Positions 1-8,070 of a DNA stretch of 26,940 nucleotides are shown piece by piece. A program made the position numbers and the translations under genes. Source of the stretch: DAOMOD01 sp035444205 (GTDB taxonomy: Bacteria; Pseudomonadota; Gammaproteobacteria; Xanthomonadales; BPKI01); the NCBI GenBank assembly GCA_035444205.1, contig DAOMOD010000028.1, forward strand, positions 1-26,940, read 5' to 3'. Under the pieces are notes generated by a model. It worked only from the letters and a program-made list of their open reading frames with translations, ran no database searches and was not told the DNA's origin. Within the stretch, counting starts at the first letter, position 1. Every line of letters begins with the position of its first letter.

Positions 1-965
<965 letters not shown>

Positions 966-979
966 CGCTGCGCGCCCGG

Positions 980-1561
980 TCAGCGCGGGGCCCGCTCGAC
1001 GATGAGCGGAATGCCGGTCAGCTGCTCCAGCGGCAGCGGCCAGAGGCCAAAGGCGGCCATCTCGCGCAGTGCTTCGGTGGGTGAGAGACCGTCGACCTGT
1101 ACGCGCCAGGCGGCATGCAGTTGGGCCGCGCGGGCGCCACTGGCACAATGGATCACGACACGTCGATCGCCGTCTCCGAGCGCGTCGATCAGGGCCTCGA
1201 TCTGCTGCGGGCCGTAGCCGTCAGCGCCGCTGATCGGCGCGTGACGGTAGTCCATGCCCAGCGTGCCGACCAGGTGCGGCTCATCGAAGGACTCCAGGCG
1301 CTGCTCGATCTCGCGCTCGCTGCGCAGGTCGATGACTGCGCCATAGCCGGTCGCGGCGAGTTCGTCGAGGTCCGCCGGCGAGGGCTGCGGCATCACCAGC
1401 ACGCGGCCAATGACTACCGCGCGATCCAGACTGGACGCGGGCGCAACGGCTGCCGGCGGTGCGGTGGCACAGGCTGCCAGCAGTGCCGCAAGCACGGGCA
1501 CCAGACCAAGCCAGAGGCTGCGCCTTCTCGGAGCGAAACCCCTCAAATCACTCCTCGCCAT
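980..1561 (-). CDS. Lipoprotein with DUF442-like (beta-lactamase hydrolase-like) phosphatase fold
   Basis: Predicted 193-residue outer-envelope lipoprotein. The N-terminus has basic residues, a hydrophobic stretch and a lipobox LLAAC with lipidated Cys31. The body resembles the DUF442/dual-specificity-like phosphatase family: 'GYGAVIDLRSEREIEQR' near 72-88 and a P-loop HCASGAR with Cys139 and Arg144. The spacing is C-x4-R, as I recall for DUF442, rather than the C-x5-R of classical PTPs. The start at 1561 was chosen because GGGAGG lies a few bases upstream and the signal peptide starts there; the frame is open to 1756 but that extension looks non-coding. It sits directly upstream of the kinase gene on the same strand. 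Lipidation would place it outside the cytoplasm, so it is unlikely to dephosphorylate the kinase's cytoplasmic targets directly. Substrate unknown. Confidence 0.75.
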   Translation of the reverse strand: MARSDLRGFAPRRRSLWLGLVPVLAALLAACATAPPAAVAPASSLDRAVVIGRVLVMPQPSPADLDELAATGYGAVIDLRSEREIEQRLESFDEPHLVGTLGMDYRHAPISGADGYGPQQIEALIDALGDGDRRVVIHCASGARAAQLHAAWRVQVDGLSPTEALREMAAFGLWPLPLEQLTGIPLIVERAPR

Positions 1562-1704
1562 TCCCACCTCCCAGGCCATGCGCTGATACCAACAGCCGCT
1601 CTCACCCATTGTCGATGCCGGCGCCCGGAACGGGTGGCCAGGGCAGCGTGCATGTCCGCTGCCGTGGTGGCCAATCGGACGAGGACGGCGGCGCGAGCCA
1701 CGGT

Positions 1705-2184
1705 TCATCCCGCCGGCATTCCCGTGTAGGGCGCCCGCTCGCAGCGCTGGTGCCATTCCGACTGGCCGGTCAGCTCGGACCCGCTGCTGTCGCGGTAGAA
1801 GCGGTTCTTGCGGACGGACACGCCGGACTCAAGATCCAGGAGCCACTCGCTCTGCATGTGAACGACGCCGCCGAAGGAGCGGATCTCCTCGGGGTCCGCC
1901 TTGACCACCGTATGGCCGTTGACCGCGTGGATGGCGGTAACCCTGCCGTTGCTGGCGAAGCGCCTGGTGTCCAGATCGAAGGCGTAGCGGCGGACCTCGC
2001 CGACCGCACTCGCCACCACCGGACTGCCGTCGGCGAGGGTGCCCTCGACCCGATCAAGGGTTGTCGTGCAGACCAGGTCGAAGGTGTTTGCCGATGCTGT
2101 CGCTCCGGGCGCGACGGACAGCAAACAGGCGAGGGCGGCAACTGCCGAAAGACGATGGATGCTCTGGATTCGTGCCTGGCGCAT
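1705..2184 (-). CDS. Small secreted protein of unknown function
   Basis: 159-residue protein with a clear Sec signal peptide: basic start MRQARIQSIHR, a hydrophobic core, and a probable cleavage after ATASA near residue 31. The mature part has two cysteines (in LVCTTTLD near the N-terminus and HQRCERAP near the C-terminus) that could form a disulphide in the periplasm. I do not recognise a family. The start at 2184 is supported by GGAG about 8 bases upstream; the frame could extend to 2229 but without a better ribosome site. It is on the same strand as the lipoprotein and kinase genes but separated by about 140 bases, so it may be a separate transcript. Confidence 0.65.
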   Translation of the reverse strand: MRQARIQSIHRLSAVAALACLLSVAPGATASANTFDLVCTTTLDRVEGTLADGSPVVASAVGEVRRYAFDLDTRRFASNGRVTAIHAVNGHTVVKADPEEIRSFGGVVHMQSEWLLDLESGVSVRKNRFYRDSSGSELTGQSEWHQRCERAPYTGMPAG

Positions 2185-2225
2185 GCATGTACTCCGCAGG
2201 ATGTCGTTGATGACGGGCCGGCGGG

Positions 2226-2515
2226 TCACTGCTCGAAGCCGCCGGAGAAGATGCTCTCCCCGAGCGCCCGGGTGGGTGTCTCCACCGAGCCGATGTCGCA
2301 GCGCACGATATCAGGGTCAGGCTGCCGGGGGTGGCCATGATCGCCTCGCGTTCGTCCGCCGGCGAAAGGTCGAGGTTGCCGTGCACGCTGCTGCGGCTGA
2401 CATGGAGGGTGGCGTTGTTGCGGATGGCGGCACCATCGCCGGCGGTGCCGTTGTTGAACAGGTCCACGTGGAGCAGGCGCATGGGGAGGACTTCCGTGGA
2501 AGGGCTTGTCCACGG
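2226..2515 (-). pseudogene. Remnant of a secreted parallel beta-helix (CSLREA/choice-of-anchor type) protein
   Basis: Two reading frames on the minus strand carry adjoining pieces of one protein. From about 2515 down to about 2320 one frame reads NNGTAGDGAAIRNNATLHV and HVSRSSVHGNL, which is typical beta-helix repeat language. A second frame then continues DIVRCDIGSVETPTRALG and ends ESIFSGGFEQ with a stop at 2226. 'DIGAVE' followed by 'IFxxGFE' is the usual C-terminal end of large secreted beta-helix proteins in Xanthomonadales. The switch in frame falls near 2310-2325. A stop codon in the first frame at 2516-2518 and the missing N-terminal hundreds of residues show that this is decayed, unless sequencing errors produced the frameshift. 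Confidence 0.6.
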
Positions 2516-2828
2516 TTACGGAGCGCCTGGGTGAAAACGACATCGGCGTCGGTCAGGATGCGGGTTGAAGACGAAGGCTGGCGTGGCCCGGCTGGTCGGT
2601 TGACCTTGGATATTGCCGGCCGGGACCGGAATCGCGCCGGCCGTGGGGAACCTGCCGGCCGCAGCGTGGTCGCAGCCGCGGGTCGGGGCTTGAATTTCGT
2701 CTGATCGGACCCCATGCCCCAGCCCAGGCCTCGTGTATCGGGGCCGATTTCTTTCACCGGGGTCCGGTGGTCAAGGCCGCCGGTCCTTGCTGCGCGCATT
2801 GCGCATCGTTATCACGGATCGAGGGGAC
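2516..2828. other. 313-base intergenic region with no recognised gene
   Basis: Separates the minus-strand remnant from the plus-strand ABC operon. Several frames are open across it but none shows a recognisable protein or a sensible start. It should hold the promoter of the operon that begins at 2829, but I could not identify convincing -35/-10 boxes. GAGGGG sits just before the 2829 ATG as its ribosome-binding site. Confidence 0.5.
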
Positions 2829-3764
2829 ATGATCGAGGTCAAATCACTCAGCAAGCGCTACGGCGACCTGGTTGCGGTCGACGGCATCAGCTTCAGTGTC
2901 GAGCCCGGACAGGTGCTGGGCTTTCTGGGGCCGAACGGCGCCGGCAAGTCGACCACCATGAAGATTCTTGCCGGTTTCCTGGCACCGACTTCTGGCACCG
3001 CCACGGTGTGCGGATTCGACGTGCAGGAGCAGCCGATCGAGGCCAAGAAGCGCATCGGCTACCTGCCCGAGGGGGCGCCGAGCTACGGCGAAATGACGCC
3101 GCGCAGTTTCCTGGAGTTCATCGCCGATATCCGTGGTCTCGTCGGCGAACAGCGGGCCGCCCGTATTGCCGACGTGGTCGAACGCCTCCACCTCAAGGGC
3201 GTGATGGCGCAACCCATCGAAACCCTGTCCAAGGGCTTCAAGCGCCGTGTCGGCCTGGCCCAGGCCATCCTGCACGATCCGCCGGTGCTGATTCTGGATG
3301 AGCCCACAGATGGCCTCGATCCGAACCAGAAGCACGAGGTGCGCGCGCTGATCAACACCATGGCGCGCGACAAGATCATCGTCATCTCCACCCACATCCT
3401 GGAAGAGGTGCATGCGGTGTGCAATCGCGCCATCGTCATCGCCGAGGGACGGCTGCTGGCGGACGAGACGCCGGCTGGCCTGGAGGCTCGTTCGCGCTAC
3501 CACAAGGCGGTATCGCTGACCGCGCGCGACCCACAGGCTGTGCGCCAGGCGCTGACCGCGCTGCCCGAGGTGGCCTCGGTGGAGATCGATCCGCAGGACG
3601 AGCGCATCACCGCATTCCCCCGTCACGGCAAGGCCATCTTCGAGCCGATCAGCAGCATGCTGCGCGAGCGTGGCTTCGCCTTCGACGAGCTTGAACTGGA
3701 GCGGGGACGCCTGGATGAGGTGTTCCGCCAGATCACCACGGAAGGCGAGGAGGCGCGCGCATGA
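2829..3764 (+). CDS. ABC transporter ATP-binding protein, GldA-like
   Basis: 311-residue ATPase that would power a membrane ABC complex from the cytoplasmic face. Visible motifs are Walker A GPNGAGKST (K40), the signature-like LSKGFKRRVGLAQ, Walker B LILDEPTDGLD (D157, E158) and the switch histidine in ISTHILEEV. The C-terminal 90 residues form the extra domain common in ABC-2/GldA-type ATPases. Start 2829 has GAGGGG immediately upstream; the frame stays open to 2733 but without homology. It is the first gene of a five-gene operon and overlaps the permease by ATGA. In Bacteroidetes, GldA works with GldF and GldG in gliding; similar clusters occur in non-gliding Proteobacteria with unknown substrate. 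The family is clear; the role here is not. Confidence 0.92.
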   Translation: MIEVKSLSKRYGDLVAVDGISFSVEPGQVLGFLGPNGAGKSTTMKILAGFLAPTSGTATVCGFDVQEQPIEAKKRIGYLPEGAPSYGEMTPRSFLEFIADIRGLVGEQRAARIADVVERLHLKGVMAQPIETLSKGFKRRVGLAQAILHDPPVLILDEPTDGLDPNQKHEVRALINTMARDKIIVISTHILEEVHAVCNRAIVIAEGRLLADETPAGLEARSRYHKAVSLTARDPQAVRQALTALPEVASVEIDPQDERITAFPRHGKAIFEPISSMLRERGFAFDELELERGRLDEVFRQITTEGEEARA

Positions 3765-4498
3765 AGAACCCCATCCTCACCTTGTTCCGCCGCGAGCTGG
3801 CGAGCTACTTCGCCACTCCGGTGGCGTACGTGTTCATCGTCATCTTCCTGATTCTGGCCGGCAGCTTCACCTTCTATCTCGGCAACTTCTACGAGCGCGG
3901 CCAGGCCGACCTGCTGCCGTTCTTCAATTTCCACCCCTGGCTGTACCTGTTCCTGGTGCCGGCGGTGTCGATGCGGCTGTGGGCCGAAGAGCGCAAGTCG
4001 GGTTCCATCGAACTGTTGATGACCCTGCCGGTCACCATGGTGCAGGCGGTGCTCGCCAAGTTTCTGGCGGCCTGGGCCTTCATCGCCATTGCGGTGCTTC
4101 TCACCTTCCCGCTGTGGATCACGGTCAACTACCTGGGCAGTCCGGACAACGGCGCCATCTTCGCCGGCTACGTCGGCAGCCTGCTGATGGCGGGCGGTTT
4201 CCTGGCCATCGGCGCCTGCATCTCCGCAGCCACCCGCAACCAGGTGGTGGCGTTCATCCTGACCGTGGTGGTGTGCTTCGCCTTTCTGCTTGCGGGCTTC
4301 CCGCTGGTGCTCGACTTCTTCCGCCTGTGGGCACCGCAGGGGCTGGTCGACGCCATCGCCTCGCTCAGCTTCCTGACCCACTTCGCCTCCATCAGCAAGG
4401 GCGTGATCGACCTCCGCGATCTCGTCTACTTCGCCCTGATGATCGGCTTCTGGCTCTACGCCAATGCCGTGGTCATCGATCTGAAGAAGGCCGACTGA
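3761..4498 (+). CDS. ABC-2 type permease, GldF-like
   Basis: 245-residue integral membrane protein with about six hydrophobic segments (for example around VAYVFIVIFLILAGSF, WLYLFLVPAVSMRLW, and VVAFILTVVVCFAFLLAGF). It contains the 'SMRLWAEERKSGSIELLMTLPV' region typical of ABC-2/GldF permeases, in which a cytoplasmic helix couples to the ATPase. The start ATG overlaps the stop of the ATPase gene (ATGA at 3761-3764), implying translational coupling and 1:1 assembly. It is 4 bases from the next gene. It should form the inner-membrane channel of the complex. Confidence 0.9.
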   Translation: MKNPILTLFRRELASYFATPVAYVFIVIFLILAGSFTFYLGNFYERGQADLLPFFNFHPWLYLFLVPAVSMRLWAEERKSGSIELLMTLPVTMVQAVLAKFLAAWAFIAIAVLLTFPLWITVNYLGSPDNGAIFAGYVGSLLMAGGFLAIGACISAATRNQVVAFILTVVVCFAFLLAGFPLVLDFFRLWAPQGLVDAIASLSFLTHFASISKGVIDLRDLVYFALMIGFWLYANAVVIDLKKAD

Positions 4499-4502
4499 AA
4501 TC

Positions 4503-6377
4503 ATGAATGCACTGAAACGCCAATCGATGACAGCAGGCACCCTGGTAGTGCTGGCGGTGCTGTTCGTCGCCCTGGTGGTGCTGTCCAACGCTACGCTGCG
4601 TGGGCTGCGCTTCGACCTTACCGACCACAAGCTGTACACGCTGTCCGAGGGTACCCGCCAGGTGGTGGCCGAACTGGACGAGCCGATCAACCTGTATTTC
4701 TTCTACTCCGATCGCGGCACGCAGAATATTCCGTTCCTGCGCAGCTACGCACAGCGTGTGCGCGAGTTCCTGGAGGAAGTGGCTTCGGCCTCGCGCGGCA
4801 AGGTGCGCCTGAGCGTGATCGATCCCTTGCCGTTCTCCGAAGACGAGGATCGCGCTTCGGGATACGGCCTGCAGGCGGTGCCTACGGGTACCGGTGAGTC
4901 GATCTTCTTCGGCCTGGCCGGCACCAACGCGCTGGATGGACAGGCGGCGATCCCGTTTTTCCAGCCCGACAAGGAAACCTTTCTCGAATACGACGTGGCC
5001 AAGCTGATCCATTCGCTGGGCGAACCGGTGCGTCCTGTGGTGGGCGTGATCAGCCGCCTGCCGATGACCGGCGGATTCGATCCCAACGCCAGGCAGATGC
5101 GTGAGCCCTGGGCGGTGCTGTCGGAACTGCGGCAGATTTTCGACGTGCGCGAACTGAACCATGGCGCCACCGAGATCGACCCCGAAGTCCAGGTGCTGAT
5201 GCTGGTGCACCCGAAGGAGCTCAGCGAGGACACCCTCTACGCCATCGACCAGTTCGTGCTGCGCGGCGGACGTCTGGTGGCCTTCATCGATCCTTTTGCC
5301 GAAACCGACGACAGCGCCATGGATCCGGAGAACCCGTCGGCCGCCATGTTCGCCAGCCGAAGTTCGCAGGTCGGTCGCCTGTTCGATGCGTGGGGCATCG
5401 AATTCGATGCCGATCAGGTGGTGCTCGACCGCGGCACCGCGCTGGCGGTCAGCGTGGCGCAGGGCCGACCGCCGCAGCGGCATCCGGCCATTCTCGGCCT
5501 GGGTCCCGGCTTCCTCAACAACGAGGACGTGGTGTCGGCGCAACTGTCGTCGATCAACATGGCCAGCGCCGGCCACTTGCGCGTGAAGGAGGACGCCACG
5601 CTCGAGCTGGTGCCGCTGATCCAGTCCAGCCGCGATGCCATGGCCGCCAGTGCCGACCGGTTGCGCTTTCTCGCCGCCGATCCGTCGAGCCTGTTCCAGG
5701 AATTTGCCGCCAGCAACGAGCACTACGTCCTGGCCGGACGCCTGAGCGGATCGCTGAAGACCGCGTTTCCGGGGCGCAGCGGCGATGGTCATCTGGCCGA
5801 ATCGGCGACCGACGTGCAGATGATCGTGGTGGCCGATACCGATATCCTTACGGATCGATTGTGGGTGCAGGTCACGCCCTTCCTTGGCCAACGCATCATG
5901 AACGCCTTCGCCAACAACGGCGATTTCATCGTCAATGCGATCGACAACATGACTGGCTCCTCGGCGCTGATCTCGGTGCGCGGGCGGGCCGTGTCGAGCC
6001 GCCCGTTCACCACGGTGGACGACCTCAGGCGACTGGCCGACGAACGCTTCCGTGCCAAGGAGCAGGAACTGCAGGAACAGCTGGCCGAGACCGAGCGCCG
6101 CGTCAACGAGCTGCAGCGCGGCAAGGACCAGACTTCGGCCTTGGTGCTTTCGGGCGAGCAGCGCGCCGAGTTGCAGCGTTTCCAGGACGAGAAGCTGCGC
6201 ATCCGCCGCGAACTGCGCCAGGTGCGCCGTCAGCTTGACGCCGACATCGAGGCGCTGGGTACCCGGCTCAAGATCATCAACATCGGCCTGATGCCGCTGC
6301 TGATCACGTTCGCCGCGATCGGCTTCGCCTGGTGGCGCGTTCGCCGCCGCCGACAGGCCGAGGGAGCGCAGGCATGA
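4503..6377 (+). CDS. GldG-like ABC auxiliary protein
   Basis: 624-residue protein of the 'ABC-type uncharacterised transport system, gliding-motility auxiliary component' family. Residues about 12-31 form an N-terminal membrane anchor, followed by the family's 'RFDLTDHKLYTLSEGTRQV' and 'EPINLYFFYS' region and a large extracytoplasmic domain. Around 510-590 lies a strongly charged coiled coil (KEQELQEQLAETERRVNEL onward), and a second membrane helix (LMPLLITFAAIGFAWW) near the C-terminus ends in a basic tail. Both anchors place the bulk in the periplasm. It probably acts with the GldF-like permease. The stop overlaps the next start as ATGA. Confidence 0.9.
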   Translation: MNALKRQSMTAGTLVVLAVLFVALVVLSNATLRGLRFDLTDHKLYTLSEGTRQVVAELDEPINLYFFYSDRGTQNIPFLRSYAQRVREFLEEVASASRGKVRLSVIDPLPFSEDEDRASGYGLQAVPTGTGESIFFGLAGTNALDGQAAIPFFQPDKETFLEYDVAKLIHSLGEPVRPVVGVISRLPMTGGFDPNARQMREPWAVLSELRQIFDVRELNHGATEIDPEVQVLMLVHPKELSEDTLYAIDQFVLRGGRLVAFIDPFAETDDSAMDPENPSAAMFASRSSQVGRLFDAWGIEFDADQVVLDRGTALAVSVAQGRPPQRHPAILGLGPGFLNNEDVVSAQLSSINMASAGHLRVKEDATLELVPLIQSSRDAMAASADRLRFLAADPSSLFQEFAASNEHYVLAGRLSGSLKTAFPGRSGDGHLAESATDVQMIVVADTDILTDRLWVQVTPFLGQRIMNAFANNGDFIVNAIDNMTGSSALISVRGRAVSSRPFTTVDDLRRLADERFRAKEQELQEQLAETERRVNELQRGKDQTSALVLSGEQRAELQRFQDEKLRIRRELRQVRRQLDADIEALGTRLKIINIGLMPLLITFAAIGFAWWRVRRRRQAEGAQA

Positions 6378-7502
6378 GTGCACACAAGCTGAGAGTATTG
6401 CTGGTGGCGGCCGTGGTGGCCGTGGTGCTGGCGCTGTGGGCCACGCGCGTGCAGCCGCCGCTGGACGACGCAGGCGCCGGAGATTTCGTGTTGCCGGGTC
6501 TTCTCGGGCGACTCGAACAGGCCACCGCACTTTCGGTCNNNNNNNNNNAGCGGCGGTGCCGGTGGAGCGCTCGACATCGAATTCGACGGGGACACCTGGC
6601 GCGTCGCGCAGCGCCAGGGATATCCGGCCGACATGGAAAGGCTGCGCGAGTATTTGCTCAAGCTGGCCGAGGCGCGCCTGGTCGAGGCCAAGACCGCCAA
6701 CCCGGGAAACTACCCGCCGCTCGGCGTCGAGGATCCCTCCGAGGAGGATGCGGGCGGCATGCTTGTCACCGTGCGCGGCACCGACTCTGCGTCGAGCCTG
6801 ATCGTGGGGCGCTACAACGGCCAGGGCAGCGGCACCTTCGTGCGCTACCCGGATCAGGCGCAGAGCTGGCTCGCCAATGCCGATCTCACATTGGATCGCG
6901 AGCCGACGCGCTGGCTCAGGCGCGACATCGTCGACCTGCCGACGAGCCAGGTGCAGACACTGGTGCTGGTGCGCGCCGATGGCGATACCATTCGTGCAAG
7001 CAAGGGCGATGCTGCGGACACCACCTTCAAGGTGGCTGACGTACCGGCCGGTCGCGAGCTGACCTCCGAGTTTGCCGCCAGCGGTCTGGCCGGATTCCTG
7101 GCGTCGCTGCGGCTGGACGATGTGCGCCCGGCGGCCGCGGTCGAAGTGCCGGAGGACGCCCTGACGCTGACCTACGACACCTTCGATGGCCGCCGCTATG
7201 CGATGCGCATCTGGGACGAGGACGGACGCTACCTGCTGAGTCTCGGTGCAACCCTGCTCGAGGTGGCGGCAATCGAGCCAGCGCAGGATGCGACCGCGCA
7301 GGCCGCCGCGGAGGAGGGCGATGAGGCTGGTGACGTCGCCGAGGACGCCGAAGCGCTTGCCGCACAATTGCGGGCGCACGCCGGCGGTGAGGTCGAGATC
7401 CTGAACGCTCGCGCCGAAGGCTGGGTCTTCCAGATCCCCGCCTTCAAGTGGAGCGCCATCAACAAGCGCATGGACGACCTGCTGAAGCCGCTCGACGACT
7501 GA
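6374..7502 (+). CDS. DUF4340 domain protein, interrupted by an assembly gap
   Basis: Membrane-anchored periplasmic protein, typical partner of GldG-like genes. The N-terminus MSAHKLRVLLVAAVVAVVL gives one membrane helix; after the gap come 'DGDTWRVAQRQGYPADMERL', 'LVEAKTANPGNYPPLGVEDP' and 'LIVGRYNGQGSGTFVRYPD', which are characteristic of DUF4340. Ten N (6539-6548) split it. The upstream and downstream frames differ as printed, but both flanks break on codon boundaries, so a true gap length that is a multiple of three restores one continuous gene. The C-terminal part includes an acidic Ala/Glu-rich stretch (about bases 7290-7360) before the final 'GWVFQIPAFKWSAINKRMDD'. The start overlaps gldG's stop (ATGA). 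Function unknown. Confidence 0.85.
6539..6548. other. Assembly gap (10 N) inside the DUF4340 gene
   Basis: Ten unknown bases fall after 55 intact codons from the 6374 start and before an in-frame AGC codon at 6549. Ten is a conventional placeholder; the reading frame requires a true length divisible by three. Confidence 0.95.
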
Positions 7503-7504
7503 GC

Positions 7505-7861
7505 ATGATCGAATATCTGCTGCAACTGCGTTTCACCGGCGCGTTGCTGGTCAGTCTTCCCGGGATCGCTCTTTCGACGCCGTTCCTGTGGTGGGCGGCA
7601 GGGGGCAGTCGTTGGCGTCTGCTGCTGCTGTTCGGGCTGTGGCTTCTGGTCCTTCCCTGGGCGGTGCTCTGGCTGGTGGTCGGGCTGTCGCCAGGCATCC
7701 TCGGGCTCGGCTACGTCTACGACGGTCTTGATTTCGTGCTGCGCTTGTGGGGGCCGGGCACGCTTGGCTTGCCGTTGCTTGCGGCGATCATCTGGATGGC
7801 GATGGGGCGCCCGGCAGCCAGAAGCACTCGGACAGGATCGGACGATCCCATCGGCGAGTGA
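7505..7861 (+). CDS. Small hydrophobic membrane protein, last gene of the Gld-like operon
   Basis: 118-residue protein, start 2 bases after the DUF4340 stop. About three to four hydrophobic stretches are visible (FTGALLVSLPGIALSTPFLW, RLLLLFGLWLLVLPWAVLW, a weaker segment around VGLSPGILGLG, and LGLPLLAAIIWMAM), with a short polar C-terminal tail. Trp- and Leu-rich composition suggests an inner-membrane protein. I do not recognise a family. Its tight placement behind the ABC and DUF4340 genes suggests it is a structural or accessory subunit of that complex. Confidence 0.7.
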   Translation: MIEYLLQLRFTGALLVSLPGIALSTPFLWWAAGGSRWRLLLLFGLWLLVLPWAVLWLVVGLSPGILGLGYVYDGLDFVLRLWGPGTLGLPLLAAIIWMAMGRPAARSTRTGSDDPIGE

Positions 7862-7919
7862 CCGTGCGCGGAATGAACGGGCTGATTCCTGTGGGGCAGC
7901 CGATGTCATGCTTGCGACG

Positions 7920-7949
7920 TTGACCCGATCGATTCGATTGGCATAGAGT
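7920..7949 (+). promoter_or_regulatory. Candidate sigma70-type promoter for the secreted hydrolase
   Basis: TTGACC (7920-7925), an 18-base spacer, and TAGAGT (7944-7949, 4 of 6 matches to TATAAT). It lies about 120 bases upstream of the 8071 start and after the end of the preceding operon. Judged by eye only. Confidence 0.35.
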
Positions 7950-8070
7950 CCGGACCAGGCACAGGGGTGTGGGAGCGCAATGCGTGCAGGGCCGAAGGTC
8001 GGCCCGGACGTGCTGCAGTTCTCCAGGATGCGTTCTTGCCATGTCCACAAGGATCAAGGAGGGAATACCC

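Noticed and set aside
4473..7379. A 968-codon minus-strand open frame opposite the GldG and DUF4340 genes
   Set aside because: It is antisense to well-supported coding genes, crosses an N gap, has no domain language, and is a GC-bias shadow.
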